Shown one piece after another: positions 1-9,400 of a stretch of DNA of 10,695 bases. The stretch lies in contig JAZKZE010000054.1 of the NCBI GenBank assembly GCA_045612485.1, positions 1 to 10,695 on the forward strand, in the 5' to 3' direction. The number at the start of each line of letters is the position of its first letter. Positions within the stretch are counted from its first letter, which is position 1. The DNA comes from RGIG5327 sp045612485 (lineage in GTDB: Bacteria > Verrucomicrobiota > Lentisphaeria > Victivallales > UBA1829). A program made the translations under genes and the position numbers. The notes beneath the pieces are model-generated. The model was not told the origin of the DNA. It was given only the letters and a program-made list of their open reading frames with translations, and made no database searches.

Positions 1-1
1 A

Positions 2-91
2 TGGCGGAGAGAAGGGGATTTGAACCCCTGACAGGCTTATGCCTGTAACGGTTTTCGAGACCGTCGCTTTCGACCACTCAGCCATCTCTCC
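2..91 (-). tRNA. tRNA-Ser (anticodon CGA, reads UCG)
   Basis: Read on the minus strand, this folds as a complete class II tRNA. A 7-bp acceptor stem (GGAGAGA/TCTCTCC) is followed by a D-arm with GGCTGAGTGG. The anticodon stem is ACGGT/ACCGT around the loop CTCGAAA, giving anticodon CGA. A long variable arm (ACAGGC/GCCTGT) is diagnostic of serine tRNA, and the T-arm carries the canonical GGTTCAAAT. The discriminator base is G and the CCA tail is encoded (positions 2-4). The closing T-arm stem AGGGG/CCCCT is intact, so nothing suggests a pseudo-tRNA. It lies 52 nt downstream of ddhC on the same strand and has its own promoter-like sequence in that gap. Confidence 0.97.
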
Positions 92-103
92 AAAGTTAAC
101 AAT

Positions 104-125
104 AAAGGTACTTTAATATACCTTT
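104..125 (-). terminator. AT-rich inverted repeat, possible weak terminator after ddhC
   Basis: A perfect 7-bp inverted repeat, AAAGGTA (104-110) and TACCTTT (119-125), is separated by 8 nt. It lies just past the ddhC stop codon and overlaps the -10 box proposed for the tRNA. On the minus strand it is followed by ATTGTT and not by a real U-tract, so it would be a poor intrinsic terminator. It might instead be a binding site or a chance palindrome. Confidence 0.25.
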
Positions 126-142
126 CTTTTCTGTTTTTTCAA
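115..142 (-). promoter_or_regulatory. Putative sigma70 promoter for tRNA-Ser
   Basis: On the minus strand, TTGAAA (137-142) is followed by a 16-nt spacer and TATATT (115-120). Transcription would start near 108, leaving a leader of about 17 nt before the tRNA 5' end at 91. The -35 box overlaps the last bases before the ddhC stop codon. The same spacing and near-identical boxes occur at the other promoters in this window, which supports the call. The initiation site is inferred. Confidence 0.6.
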
Positions 143-143
143 G

Positions 144-1484
144 TCATTGGAATACATATTCCCGGATCTTTTCCGCCATATAAGAAAGTTTTTCTTCCGT
201 CATACCCGGATATACCCCGATCCATAAAGCATCATTCATCAATTTATCCGTATTGACAAGTGTTCCGGATACTCTGTAATGCTTCCCCTCTTCCAAATCT
301 TCAAAACAGGGGTGCTTTATAATGTTCCCCGCAAAAAGATTTCTGGTCTGTATCTGATTTTTTTCCAGATATTGTGCCAACTCATTCCGGTTCAGGCGTG
401 CCGTATCTTCCACAATAATCAGAAAACCGAACCAGCTGGGATCGCTTTTTTCATACTTTTCAAAAAATGACAACCCGGGCAAATCCTTTACCTTCTCATA
501 AAGATATTGGAAATTTGCCTTTCTTTTTACGGTAAAATCAGGCAGTTTCTCCAACTGGGCACAGCCGATCGCCGCCTGCATATCACTGGCTTTCAGATTG
601 TAACCGAAGTGACTGTAAACATATTTATGATCATATCCCACAGGCAGATCACCGAATTTTCCCGTAAAACGTTTTTTGCAGAAATTATCCACACCGGAGG
701 GACAACAGCAATCCCGTCCCCAATCCCGCATGGAAAGCAGGATCTTTCCCAGAAGAGGATCATTTGTATAAACTGCCCCGCCTTCTCCCATGGTCATGTG
801 ATGGGGCGGATAGAAACTGGATGTGCCGATATCCCCCCATGTTCCGGTCAATCTTCCGTCAAAGGAACTTCCCAGAGCGTCACAATTATCTTCAATAAGA
901 AAAAGTCCGTGTTTTTTACAGAACAAAGCAACCTTTTCCAGATCAAAGGGATTTCCCAGAGTATGGGCGATCATTATTCCTTTCGTGCGTTCTGTCAAGG
1001 CATTTTCCAGAAGAGAACAATTGATATTTGCTGTATTTTTTTCCACATCAATAAATACCGGCACAGCCCCATACTGGATAACAGGGGCAACCGTTGTGGG
1101 AAAGGAACACGCTGCCGTAATGATTTCATCCCCTCTTTTTATCCTTTTTTCCCCCAGAAGCGGAGAGGTAAGTGCCATAAATGCAAGAAGATTGGCTGAA
1201 GAACCGCTGTTTACAAGATAAACATTCCTTACACCGAGATATGCGGCAAATTCTTTTTCAAATTTTCTTGAATACCGTCCGTGGGTGAGCCAGAATTCCA
1301 GTGAAGCATCTGCAAGAGCAAGCATTTCCTTTTCATCAAAGACTCTTCCGGCATAGTTTACTTTGCTTTTTCCGGGGACAAAAGATTCCTTCTGTTTTTC
1401 TCCGTGAACAAGAAAATAATATTCCTTCACCTTTTCCAGTATCTCATTTTTCAATGATTCCATTGCTTCTTCTTTATTCTTCAC
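144..1484 (-). CDS. ddhC: CDP-4-keto-6-deoxy-D-glucose 3-dehydrase (E1; DdhC/RfbH)
   Basis: This is the B6- and iron-sulfur-dependent enzyme that removes the C-3 hydroxyl of CDP-4-keto-6-deoxyglucose, the key step towards CDP-3,6-dideoxyhexoses. It belongs to the DegT/DnrJ/EryC1/StrS aminotransferase fold. In the motif SFYPPHHMTMGEGG the first His (about residue 228) occupies the position of the PLP-binding Lys, the hallmark separating E1 from aminotransferases. Cysteines at about 201, 259, 261 and 269 fit exactly the C-X57-C-X1-C-X7-C [2Fe-2S] pattern described for Yersinia E1. The NSGSSANLLA and AHTLGNPFDL segments are also typical. I chose the GTG at 1484 (446 aa): GGAG sits 6 nt upstream and the start overlaps the ddhB stop as GTGA, implying translational coupling. 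Alternatives are TTG at 1496, which lacks an RBS, and ATG at 1463, whose RBS is weak. It is the last gene of the operon. No E3 reductase gene (ddhD) is nearby. Confidence 0.96.
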   Translation of the reverse strand: MKNKEEAMESLKNEILEKVKEYYFLVHGEKQKESFVPGKSKVNYAGRVFDEKEMLALADASLEFWLTHGRYSRKFEKEFAAYLGVRNVYLVNSGSSANLLAFMALTSPLLGEKRIKRGDEIITAACSFPTTVAPVIQYGAVPVFIDVEKNTANINCSLLENALTERTKGIMIAHTLGNPFDLEKVALFCKKHGLFLIEDNCDALGSSFDGRLTGTWGDIGTSSFYPPHHMTMGEGGAVYTNDPLLGKILLSMRDWGRDCCCPSGVDNFCKKRFTGKFGDLPVGYDHKYVYSHFGYNLKASDMQAAIGCAQLEKLPDFTVKRKANFQYLYEKVKDLPGLSFFEKYEKSDPSWFGFLIIVEDTARLNRNELAQYLEKNQIQTRNLFAGNIIKHPCFEDLEEGKHYRVSGTLVNTDKLMNDALWIGVYPGMTEEKLSYMAEKIREYVFQ

Positions 1485-2575
1485 GGCATACTCCAAATCA
1501 CATTTGCTTTATCTGCATCGGAAATATATTCTTCCAGTTGCGGTATCAGAATATTTTCATCTTTTTCATGGCAGGCACGGTACCATTGAGCCGTTGCCAT
1601 AAAAGTCTTTTCCATATTCCAGATACTCTTCCACAAAAGTTTTTCTCTTGCGTTACTGCTGTCCAGTAAAAGAAGATTTGCTTCATGGGGCTGATCCTCT
1701 GACGGGACAGTTTTTATTCTGATCTTATTCCAGTATTTCTGAAGTGATCCGGCGGCATCCGCCACAGAAACGATATTTTCCTTTTCCGGTCCGAAATTCC
1801 ACCCCTGTGCAAATTCTTTTTTCCCGCGGAACAATTCCGCACCGAGAAGAAGATAACCGGAAAGCGGCTCAAAAACATGCTGCCAGGGTCTTACAGAAGA
1901 AGGATTCCTCAAAACAGTTTCCCGGTTTTCGACAGCTCCCCGTATCAGATCCGGAACAAGACGGTCGCAGGCATAATCCCCGCCGCCCACCACATTTCCG
2001 GCACGGCAGCTGCCCAGAAGCGTCTGATGACTTTTTCCGTATTGTTCCACGGAAAAAAAACTTCTCCGGCAGGAGGAAACGATCAGTTCCGTACACCCTT
2101 TGGAGGCACTGTAAGGATCATATCCCCCCATGGGATCACTCTCTTTATACGGGACAAGTGTTTCCCGGTTTTCATAACACTTGTCGCTGCTTATTACAAC
2201 AATGGAACGGATACTTTCACAATTCCGGCAACATTCCAGTATATTTGCCGTCCCCATGATATTTACGGAAAATGTTTCCAATGGATCAATGTAACTTCTC
2301 CGCACAAGGCTCTGTGCCGCAAGATGAAATACGATCTCCGGGCGGATCTCTTTTATAATTTTTTCCAGTTTTTCCTTATCCCGTATATCGCAATAGAACG
2401 TTTCCGCAGGCAATTCCCGGCGGCACATCCCCCAGAGGGAAAGTTCCGGCATGGGAAGAGCTGTCCCGTAAACTTCCGCCCCAAGTTTCTTCAGGAAAAA
2501 AGATAAATACATCCCCTTGAATCCTGTGGAACCTGTTACAAGAACTTTCCTTCCCTGATACACACCGCAAAACAT
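1481..2575 (-). CDS. ddhB: CDP-glucose 4,6-dehydratase (DdhB/RfbG)
   Basis: This NAD-dependent short-chain dehydrogenase/reductase (extended SDR) converts CDP-D-glucose to CDP-4-keto-6-deoxy-D-glucose, the substrate of the next gene product. The 364-residue length matches the family (about 360). The N-terminal nucleotide-binding loop TGSTGFKG is at residues 14-21, and GFKG is typical of CDP-glucose dehydratases. The catalytic region shows SSDKCYENR (129-137), followed by PYSASK with the SDR Tyr and Lys at 155 and 159. RAGNVVGGGDYACDRLVPD (191-209) is a family signature for sugar-nucleotide binding. The chosen ATG at 2575 has AAAGGA about 8 nt upstream and lies 13 nt after the ddhA stop. An upstream in-frame start at 2638 would overlap ddhA and add residues unlike the family. 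It overlaps ddhC by 4 nt. Confidence 0.96.
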   Translation of the reverse strand: MFCGVYQGRKVLVTGSTGFKGMYLSFFLKKLGAEVYGTALPMPELSLWGMCRRELPAETFYCDIRDKEKLEKIIKEIRPEIVFHLAAQSLVRRSYIDPLETFSVNIMGTANILECCRNCESIRSIVVISSDKCYENRETLVPYKESDPMGGYDPYSASKGCTELIVSSCRRSFFSVEQYGKSHQTLLGSCRAGNVVGGGDYACDRLVPDLIRGAVENRETVLRNPSSVRPWQHVFEPLSGYLLLGAELFRGKKEFAQGWNFGPEKENIVSVADAAGSLQKYWNKIRIKTVPSEDQPHEANLLLLDSSNAREKLLWKSIWNMEKTFMATAQWYRACHEKDENILIPQLEEYISDADKANVIWSMP

Positions 2576-2588
2576 TCTGTAAAATCCT

Positions 2589-3404
2589 TTACTTCCAGTA
2601 TTTTGTCCAGGGAGCATCCCCTTTTTCCCACAGCTCATTCAGATAGTGGTACTCTCTGGGATTATCCATACACTGCCAGAACCCTTTATGCCGGAATGCG
2701 GCAACCACCCCATCTCCGGCAGCATTCTGCATGGGAGCGTGTTCAAAAATAAGATCTTCCCGGTCTTCGGTATATTTCCGGATAAAACTCTTTTTCAGAA
2801 CCATGAATCCTCCGCTTACATATCCGCTTTGATGCTGAAGCGGCTTTTCGGAAAAATCCGCCACTCTGTCCCCATCCAGACAGACTTCGCCAAACCGTCC
2901 CGCAGGATGCACAGCAGTTAATGTAAGAAGACTTTTCTGCTGTTTATGAAACTCATACAACTGAGCAATATTCACATCGGAAAGCCCGTCACCGTATGTC
3001 AGAAAAAAATCTTCTTCATCCGCAGGAAGATATTTTTCTATTCTTGCCAGACGGCATCCTGTCATACTGCGCAACCCGGTATTGGCACAGGTGACCTGCC
3101 AGGAAGCCTCATCTTCACTTATATCCAGATAACGTATGGAGGAGGGATCACCCAGAGTAAGGGTAAAATCATTTCTTCTCTGACGGTAGTTGATGAAATA
3201 GTCTGTAAAAACTTCTCTTTTATATCCCAGACAGAGGATAAATCTTTTTACCCCGAAAGCGGCATAGCATTTCATAATATGCCACAAAATCGGCTGTTCG
3301 CCGATCTGTACCATCGGTTTCGGAGTCAGTTCCGTTATCTCCCGCAATCTTGTCCCCATTCCACCGCAGAATATCACTGCCGGGGGCATTTTTATATCAC
3401 TCAT
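2589..3404 (-). CDS. ddhA: Glucose-1-phosphate cytidylyltransferase (DdhA/RfbF)
   Basis: This enzyme forms CDP-D-glucose from CTP and alpha-D-glucose-1-phosphate, the entry step to CDP-dideoxyhexoses. It is a 271-residue nucleotidyltransferase, slightly longer than the roughly 257-residue Salmonella RfbF. The N-terminal nucleotide-binding signature FCGGMGTRL is at 12-20, and KPMVQIGEQPILWHIM follows at 29-44. YGDGLSDV (137-144) supplies the metal-binding Asp. SEKPLQHQSGYVSGGF (185-200) and GFWQCMD (241-247) are characteristic of cytidylyltransferases of this clade. The ATG at 3404 is preceded by AGGTGG; the spacing is short but it is the best ribosome site available. A GTG at 3443 is in frame but lies upstream of the likely transcription start. 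It is the first gene of the ddhABC operon. Confidence 0.95.
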   Translation of the reverse strand: MSDIKMPPAVIFCGGMGTRLREITELTPKPMVQIGEQPILWHIMKCYAAFGVKRFILCLGYKREVFTDYFINYRQRRNDFTLTLGDPSSIRYLDISEDEASWQVTCANTGLRSMTGCRLARIEKYLPADEEDFFLTYGDGLSDVNIAQLYEFHKQQKSLLTLTAVHPAGRFGEVCLDGDRVADFSEKPLQHQSGYVSGGFMVLKKSFIRKYTEDREDLIFEHAPMQNAAGDGVVAAFRHKGFWQCMDNPREYHYLNELWEKGDAPWTKYWK

Positions 3405-3433
3405 ATTCCACCTGTTGTTTATTTTTCCGTTAC

Positions 3434-3462
3434 AATATACCACTTTTTCCGGTATTTGTCAA
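3434..3462 (-). promoter_or_regulatory. Near-consensus sigma70 promoter of the ddhABC operon
   Basis: On the minus strand, TTGACA (3457-3462) is a perfect -35 box. It is separated by exactly 17 nt from TATATT (3434-3439), which matches the -10 consensus at 5 of 6 bases. Initiation would fall near 3427, giving a leader of roughly 23 nt before the ddhA ATG. The element sits in the 67-nt gap between the alpha-2-macroglobulin stop and ddhA, so ddhABC is probably a separate transcription unit. No terminator is visible between the two, so some read-through is possible. Confidence 0.75.
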
Positions 3463-3471
3463 TATCTTCTC

Positions 3472-6400
3472 TTACTTTATTGCCAATGACTGTGACTGTG
3501 TATTGCATTTCAGAAGCGGCGCATATTCCCCCTTCCCTGTTGCGGGAAGAGCTGTATATACACCGGGGAGCTGTGCCCTGATCTCATAAGAAATATTTCC
3601 TTTTCCCCGGGCAAGATTGCGTAAATAGAACCTTGCCTCCGTTTTGCCGTACTCACGATAGACGGGAACAAAAGAATTCCACTGATACCCGCTGCGGGCA
3701 TTTACATATTCAAATCCCGCAGGCAAAGGATCAAGCAAACTTACATAGTCATAATCATTGCCGCTTTCCGGAATAAGTTCCACTTCCACAATGTCTCCGG
3801 GCAGGAGCTTTTCCTCCGCCACAAGTTTTTTCCTTATATAGTTTTCCACCTCCACTTTTACAGAAGAGCCTTTGCCATCCACCATGGAGGAAGATGTTTT
3901 TACAGGGATCTTTTTATAGTATTGCCGTTTTATTTTCATTTCTTTACCTGCCGGCTTTATCCTGTCTTCCAGAGAAAAATATGAAAGGGAAAGATTATAC
4001 AATAAAGCACCTTTTCCGGCATAAGATACGGTAAAATCCTGTTTTCCATTCTGCAAAAACTTCTTTCCCTCCTGAGAATTTTCCTCAATAAAAAAGGAAA
4101 GATCCTTCCATATATTTTTTCTCCCGATCTTCACTTTTTTCCACTCTTTACCATTCAGAAAAAGAGTTACCTCCATATCGGTACTGCTTTCCCCTTTTTT
4201 CAGCATATATTCAGAAAGTGCCTGCAAAACCTTCCCCAGACTTCTTGTGGAATTCCGCCATGGAGAATATTGGATATTTACAGCAAGATACCGGGCAAGA
4301 GCCGTACACAGAAAGTTTTCCCCATCCTCTTCCAGAAGAAGGGAGAGAAAAGCGGAATTGGTCATATTGTCATTTCCATACCAGAAACAGGAGAAGGAAA
4401 CAGGAATGGAAAGATATGCAGTTCCATTTGCCCTGTTTTCCGTTAAATACTGATAAAGATTACGGATGACTTCCTTCCTTTGCGGTGAATTTTTAGCCAA
4501 TGCTTTCCCCAGCATGGCAAGTCCGTAAGGAGAAAGATATTTTTTCTTTTCCAGAAGTATTTTCTCCATTTCCGGAATATGTTTACCGCATTGGGTCAAT
4601 ACTTTCAAAACAAGGGCATCCGTATCGGAGGGAACAAGTTTTTTCTCTTTTATTGCGGCAAGGCGTTTTTCTGTATAAGAATGAAGATACTTTACACCTT
4701 TTTCAAATGCAGCAGGATTTTTCCCGTCTTTTTTATATTCTTTCACATACAAAAGTGCCTCAAGAGCCTCTGCTGTGGTATCCGGATAAGAGTGTTCACT
4801 GTTTCCGGAGAACCATCCCCAGCCGCCATCGGAATTCTGCATGGCAAGAAGCATCTTTTCCCCATCTGAAAGATTTTTGGCAAAGAGGGTTTCCGTATAG
4901 ACCGGTACATCATTTTTCCATAAATACTCTTTCCACAAAGGATCAAGAGATGTTTTGGTTAAAGAAAGATCATTAAAAGAAAGTTTTAATGTATCCAGAA
5001 CCCTTTTTGCCGCAAGAGCCGGAACAAATTTACTTACCGTTCCAAATATATTTTTACTTTTATCCGCTGCAAGAAACGGCAGCAATCTCATGGCGGGAGC
5101 TGCAACGGAAGAAGCCAGATCAAATGTAAGGAGGAAAGAACCTTTCCTTCTTTTTTCCGGAACCGTAAAGGAAACAGTTTTGGTATTTGTCTCTTTGTCA
5201 AGGGAACCGCCGTAATAAAGAGTTTCCGGAGAGCCTTTCACAAGTACAGGAAGTTTCAGAAGGAGAGCATCACTTTTTCTGCTTCTATTGTCCCATGCTT
5301 TCAAAGTAAAACTCCCCTCCCCTTCCTGCATTGCCTTAATGGGGAAAGATATACTCTTATATCCTTTTGCGGGAAGTATTATTTTCTCCCTTTTCTTTCC
5401 GCCTGTCATAACAGCGGAGGGGGTATTATTCTGCAAAGAAAAAGTAATATTCATTTCTTTATCTGTAAGATTATGGAAATGGGCAATAAGGGTACTTTCA
5501 TCCCCATTTATGAGAAAACGGGGGAGAGTAAGGCGGCACATAAGATCTTTATTTACCGTAAATTCTGTCATTGCTTCCCCCACCATGTTATCGGAAGTCA
5601 AGCCCCATGCCCGCACCCGCCAGGAGGTAAGGTCATCGGAAACAGGAATAAGAACTTCTGCCATGCCATCCTTTCCCACGTCCTTTCTTCCGATCCACAA
5701 TAAAGAATCTGCAAAATTTTCCCGGATGGAAACTGTATTTTCCATTTCCTGTCCGCTTCCGGAAGAAGTTTCAGAAACAGAAGCATCCATATTTTCCGCC
5801 CTTTTCAAAGGAGCCATTGCCATTGCCGCAACGGGGGCGGAACGCCCTTTTGTCAAGAGGTTCCGCCTTTTTACCGATACATAAGTTTCCATACTTGTAT
5901 TCTCCTCCTGCCTGACCTTTTCTTTTCCGAAGCCCTGGAAACTTTTTTCCGGAAGGAACCACAAAGACCAGATGGAAGACAAATCGGGGATGTAACTGCC
6001 TTTATGAACAGGGATTTGCGTCTGCATCAAATGTCCGATCCTGCTGTAAAAATGCCGTTTCCAGCCCCAGAAGAAGGAGAAAATATTTGCCGCATTGTTT
6101 CGGGCGGTCTGTTCCAGTTTCCGGTCATAGACGGCAAGAGTGAATACTCCCTGCAAAGGATTGCCTTTTGTATCTTTCAACAAAACTTTCAAAGGAAGTT
6201 TCCCGCCGGGTGCTGCCGTTTTTTCTGCGGGAAGCAAAGTTATATCCATGATCTTTTTTTCCGGCGGGACAGGAATATTCATCCTTTCACTGTATATTTT
6301 TCCATCCCTCACCGTAACGACTTCAAAAAAAGTATTGGGATGATCTTTATCCGTTATTGCCATTTCCACCACCATACTTTTTCCGGTCATAACGGCTTTT

Positions 6401-9400
6401 TCCATACTGCTTACCCGTTCCGGATGCCGGAAAAGGAAAAATGTACCATTTTCCCATTTGGAAGTAATAAGAAATCTTACTTTTTCCCCGGGAGAATAGC
6501 AACTCTTATCCCGAATGATCTCCAGGGGCAATTCTGTATAGATATTCTCTGCAATATTTTTTTCATTTTTATCCATTCCCCGTACAAAAATAAGTTGTGA
6601 AGCAATTACCTTTCCTTTGGGGGTAACTACTTCCGCCTCCAGAAGATAAGAAGAACTTTCCCTTATGGAAATGGTAAATTTTCCTTCCTTCAGAGAAAAT
6701 TTTTCCTTTTTCAAAAGTTTCCCCTTTACAGGCAGCAGATCTTTCCCCATCTTCCTTGTATAAAGAGAATAGATAACAGATCCATCCTGAATTTTTTCCC
6801 CTTCCGGAGTATAAACGGCAACTTCCGGAGTGATGATTTCTCCCGGAAAATAAAATCCTTTTCCGCACAGAATATATACATAAAAAGGCGTATTGCTTAC
6901 CGTAACGGAATGAGATGCCATAACAGGAGAATTGGAATCATCTTTCACTTCTGCCTTTATGGTATAAAGGGAATTCCTGCCGGCAAAGCGTTTTGTGATC
7001 TTTTCAGGAATCGTTACAACTCCTTTGCCCTCTTTATCCGCTTTCAATTTTCCTTCCAAAACAAGTTCACTTCCGGTATTCCCCCAGTGGGCTGTATGGA
7101 TGGAAGGCATCCAGCGTTTACAGCAGTAAAAATATCCTTTTCCGTAGAGAAAATCAAAGGGGGCGGAAAGGGGGAAGGAAAAATGTTTTTCTTTCCGGTA
7201 AACTTTCCAGGAGATCCCGGCACCGCTCATGGGGGCGGAAGTATAATATTTTCCTTGCAGGAAAAAGCAGATTTTTTCTCCGTTTTTCACGCTGGAAGCA
7301 TTGGAAGAAACGGTTAATTCACAGTCATTTTTCTTAAACTCTTCCACAGCAAATGTTATACTGCCGTCTTTCCCGTAAATACGGTATATGCCAAGCGGGG
7401 CATCTTCCGGGAGCTTCACAGAAGAGGTAAAGGAAGAAGTTTTTTCATCCACAGGAAGAGCTTTATCATATAATTTTGTATTTCTTGCACCCCGGATGGC
7501 TACAGTATATTTTCCGGGCATTTTTGGAGTTTTTCCTTCCGTATAAGAGGGGGTTCTTACATACCCTGTAAAATATACTGTATCCCCCGGCTTGTAGATG
7601 GGGCGGTCGGTAATAAAAAACACCCGGCGTCTTTCCGGGAAATTGGAAAAATGAAATTTACCGCTTACAATATTTACACTCATAATAAGAGGACATTTTT
7701 CATCAAAGGATACAAGAAATGAGGTAGAATTTTTCTTCTCTCGGGGAATGATGAATGAACCGTCCTTTCCTGTTGTAAATTCCTTTTTTTCTGTAAAAAT
7801 CTTATTTCTTGAACCATACTTTTTCACATCTTTTGGATTTCGTGCATAAAAATTTCTGTATGAATAAAGCTGGAAATTTTTTCCGGGAAGAGCTTTTCCA
7901 GTTTTTGCATCACAGAAAATGATCCTTGTTCCTGCTTTGCCATTAATGGATAAAAGAGTGCCTTTGGTCACACAATAAAGGGTTTCACATTCTGTTCCAT
8001 TTTTCAATTTAACCGTAACAAGATAAAATCCCGCCTTCTTTATTTTGGCAAGGGGGATCTTTGTTCCGGTATTCAAGTGGCCTTTGCGGGGGTAAAGTTT
8101 CATCTCAAAAGAATCAATGATTTTCCCTTCCGCCAACTCTTTCCAGGGGCTTTCGGTACGCAAATTGTGACTTTTATTGTTGTACCAATAACTGTATCCC
8201 ATGAATGAATAGAGATCGTAAGGTACTTTTTCATTTACAAGAGAGCGTTTTGTTAAAAAGGTCTCATACAATTTTTTCCAATCCAGTTCCCTTACCGTAA
8301 CAAAAGCACTTTCTCCATTGCGGTAAATCAATTTTACTTCCGCCTTCTCCCCCTCCACACTCATTTTTACAGGAAGGAGCATACCGTAAGATCCTGTTAT
8401 ATTTTTGATCTCTTTGAGTATATTTTTATCTTTTGGAGATTTTTCCAATGCCTTTTTATAATGTTCCACAGCTTTTTCCAGTTGCAAACGGGAGGTGTAA
8501 ATACGGGCAAGCAGAATATCTTCCCCGGCCTCACGGAAAAGCCGGATATAATTATACTCCTCCGGAAGCGTGATCTTTTTTACCCCGGAAGCAAGACGGC
8601 AAATGGATTCATTTTCCTTTAAGGAGCGCAGTTTCTCTATATTTTTCTCATAGTTGTAATACTCATTTTTCAGCTGCCCGTCCAGAAAGGAAAAATCAAA
8701 TTCCTTATAAAGAAAATTGGCAAAGTCACGGAACGCTTGTTTATAAATTACAGAGTTTTCCGGAGCTTTTTTCATCATCTCCCAGCAGTAACGCAATCTT
8801 TCCCCGTCATTGGCGGCAGATTCAAAAGAGGAAGGGACTTTATATAAAAGAGGATCTCCATTTTTATCCACCGGAGGCGGAGAATAGGAGTAAGAGGAAA
8901 TCTTATCATATCGGGGAGCCTCTTTCAGGTTTGTAAGATTTTGGTATTTCCATGTTTCCCCTCTTTCTTTTGCAAGAAAACGCGTGAGGGCGGCATAATA
9001 TTTTCCTCTTGCGGCAGGACCGGAATTGTCAAACTTTTTCTTTGCTTTGTAAAGATGCTGCAAAAGCCGTATTCTGTCATATTCCTGTAAATTGACACTT
9101 CTTGCCCGAATACCTCCGGGATACCCCCTTACAAGTTTACCGTCAAGTATATAACCAAAGGAAAATCCTGTTTTGAGATTTTCCAATACAGAAAGATTTT
9201 CCGGAAAATTCTTCATCACAAAATCCTGCAAAGAAGATTGTTCCCCATATTTTCCCAGACGGGCATAAGAATCATCCCCGAAACGGTAAATTTCCCCGGC
9301 AAGCAACTCATCAGAGTCTTTCGCCATTTTTTTCAGGGCATTATAAGAAAGGAGAGCTGCCTCCTTATAATTTCCATTGTTATATAATTTTCTGATTTCT

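Noticed and set aside
507..1199. Long plus-strand open frame antisense to ddhC
   Set aside because: It is the complement of a well-conserved enzyme gene, has no ribosome site, and its translation has no recognisable domain.
1494..1496. TTG as start of ddhC
   Set aside because: It is part of the sequence that serves as ribosome site for the GTG at 1484 and has no Shine-Dalgarno of its own.
2576..2638. Upstream extension of ddhB into ddhA
   Set aside because: It would overlap the ddhA end by about 50 nt, whereas the ATG at 2575 has a good ribosome site and gives the expected family length.
3441..3443. GTG as start of ddhA, adding 13 residues
   Set aside because: It lies upstream of the inferred transcription start and adjoins the -10 box. 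The added residues do not belong to the family.
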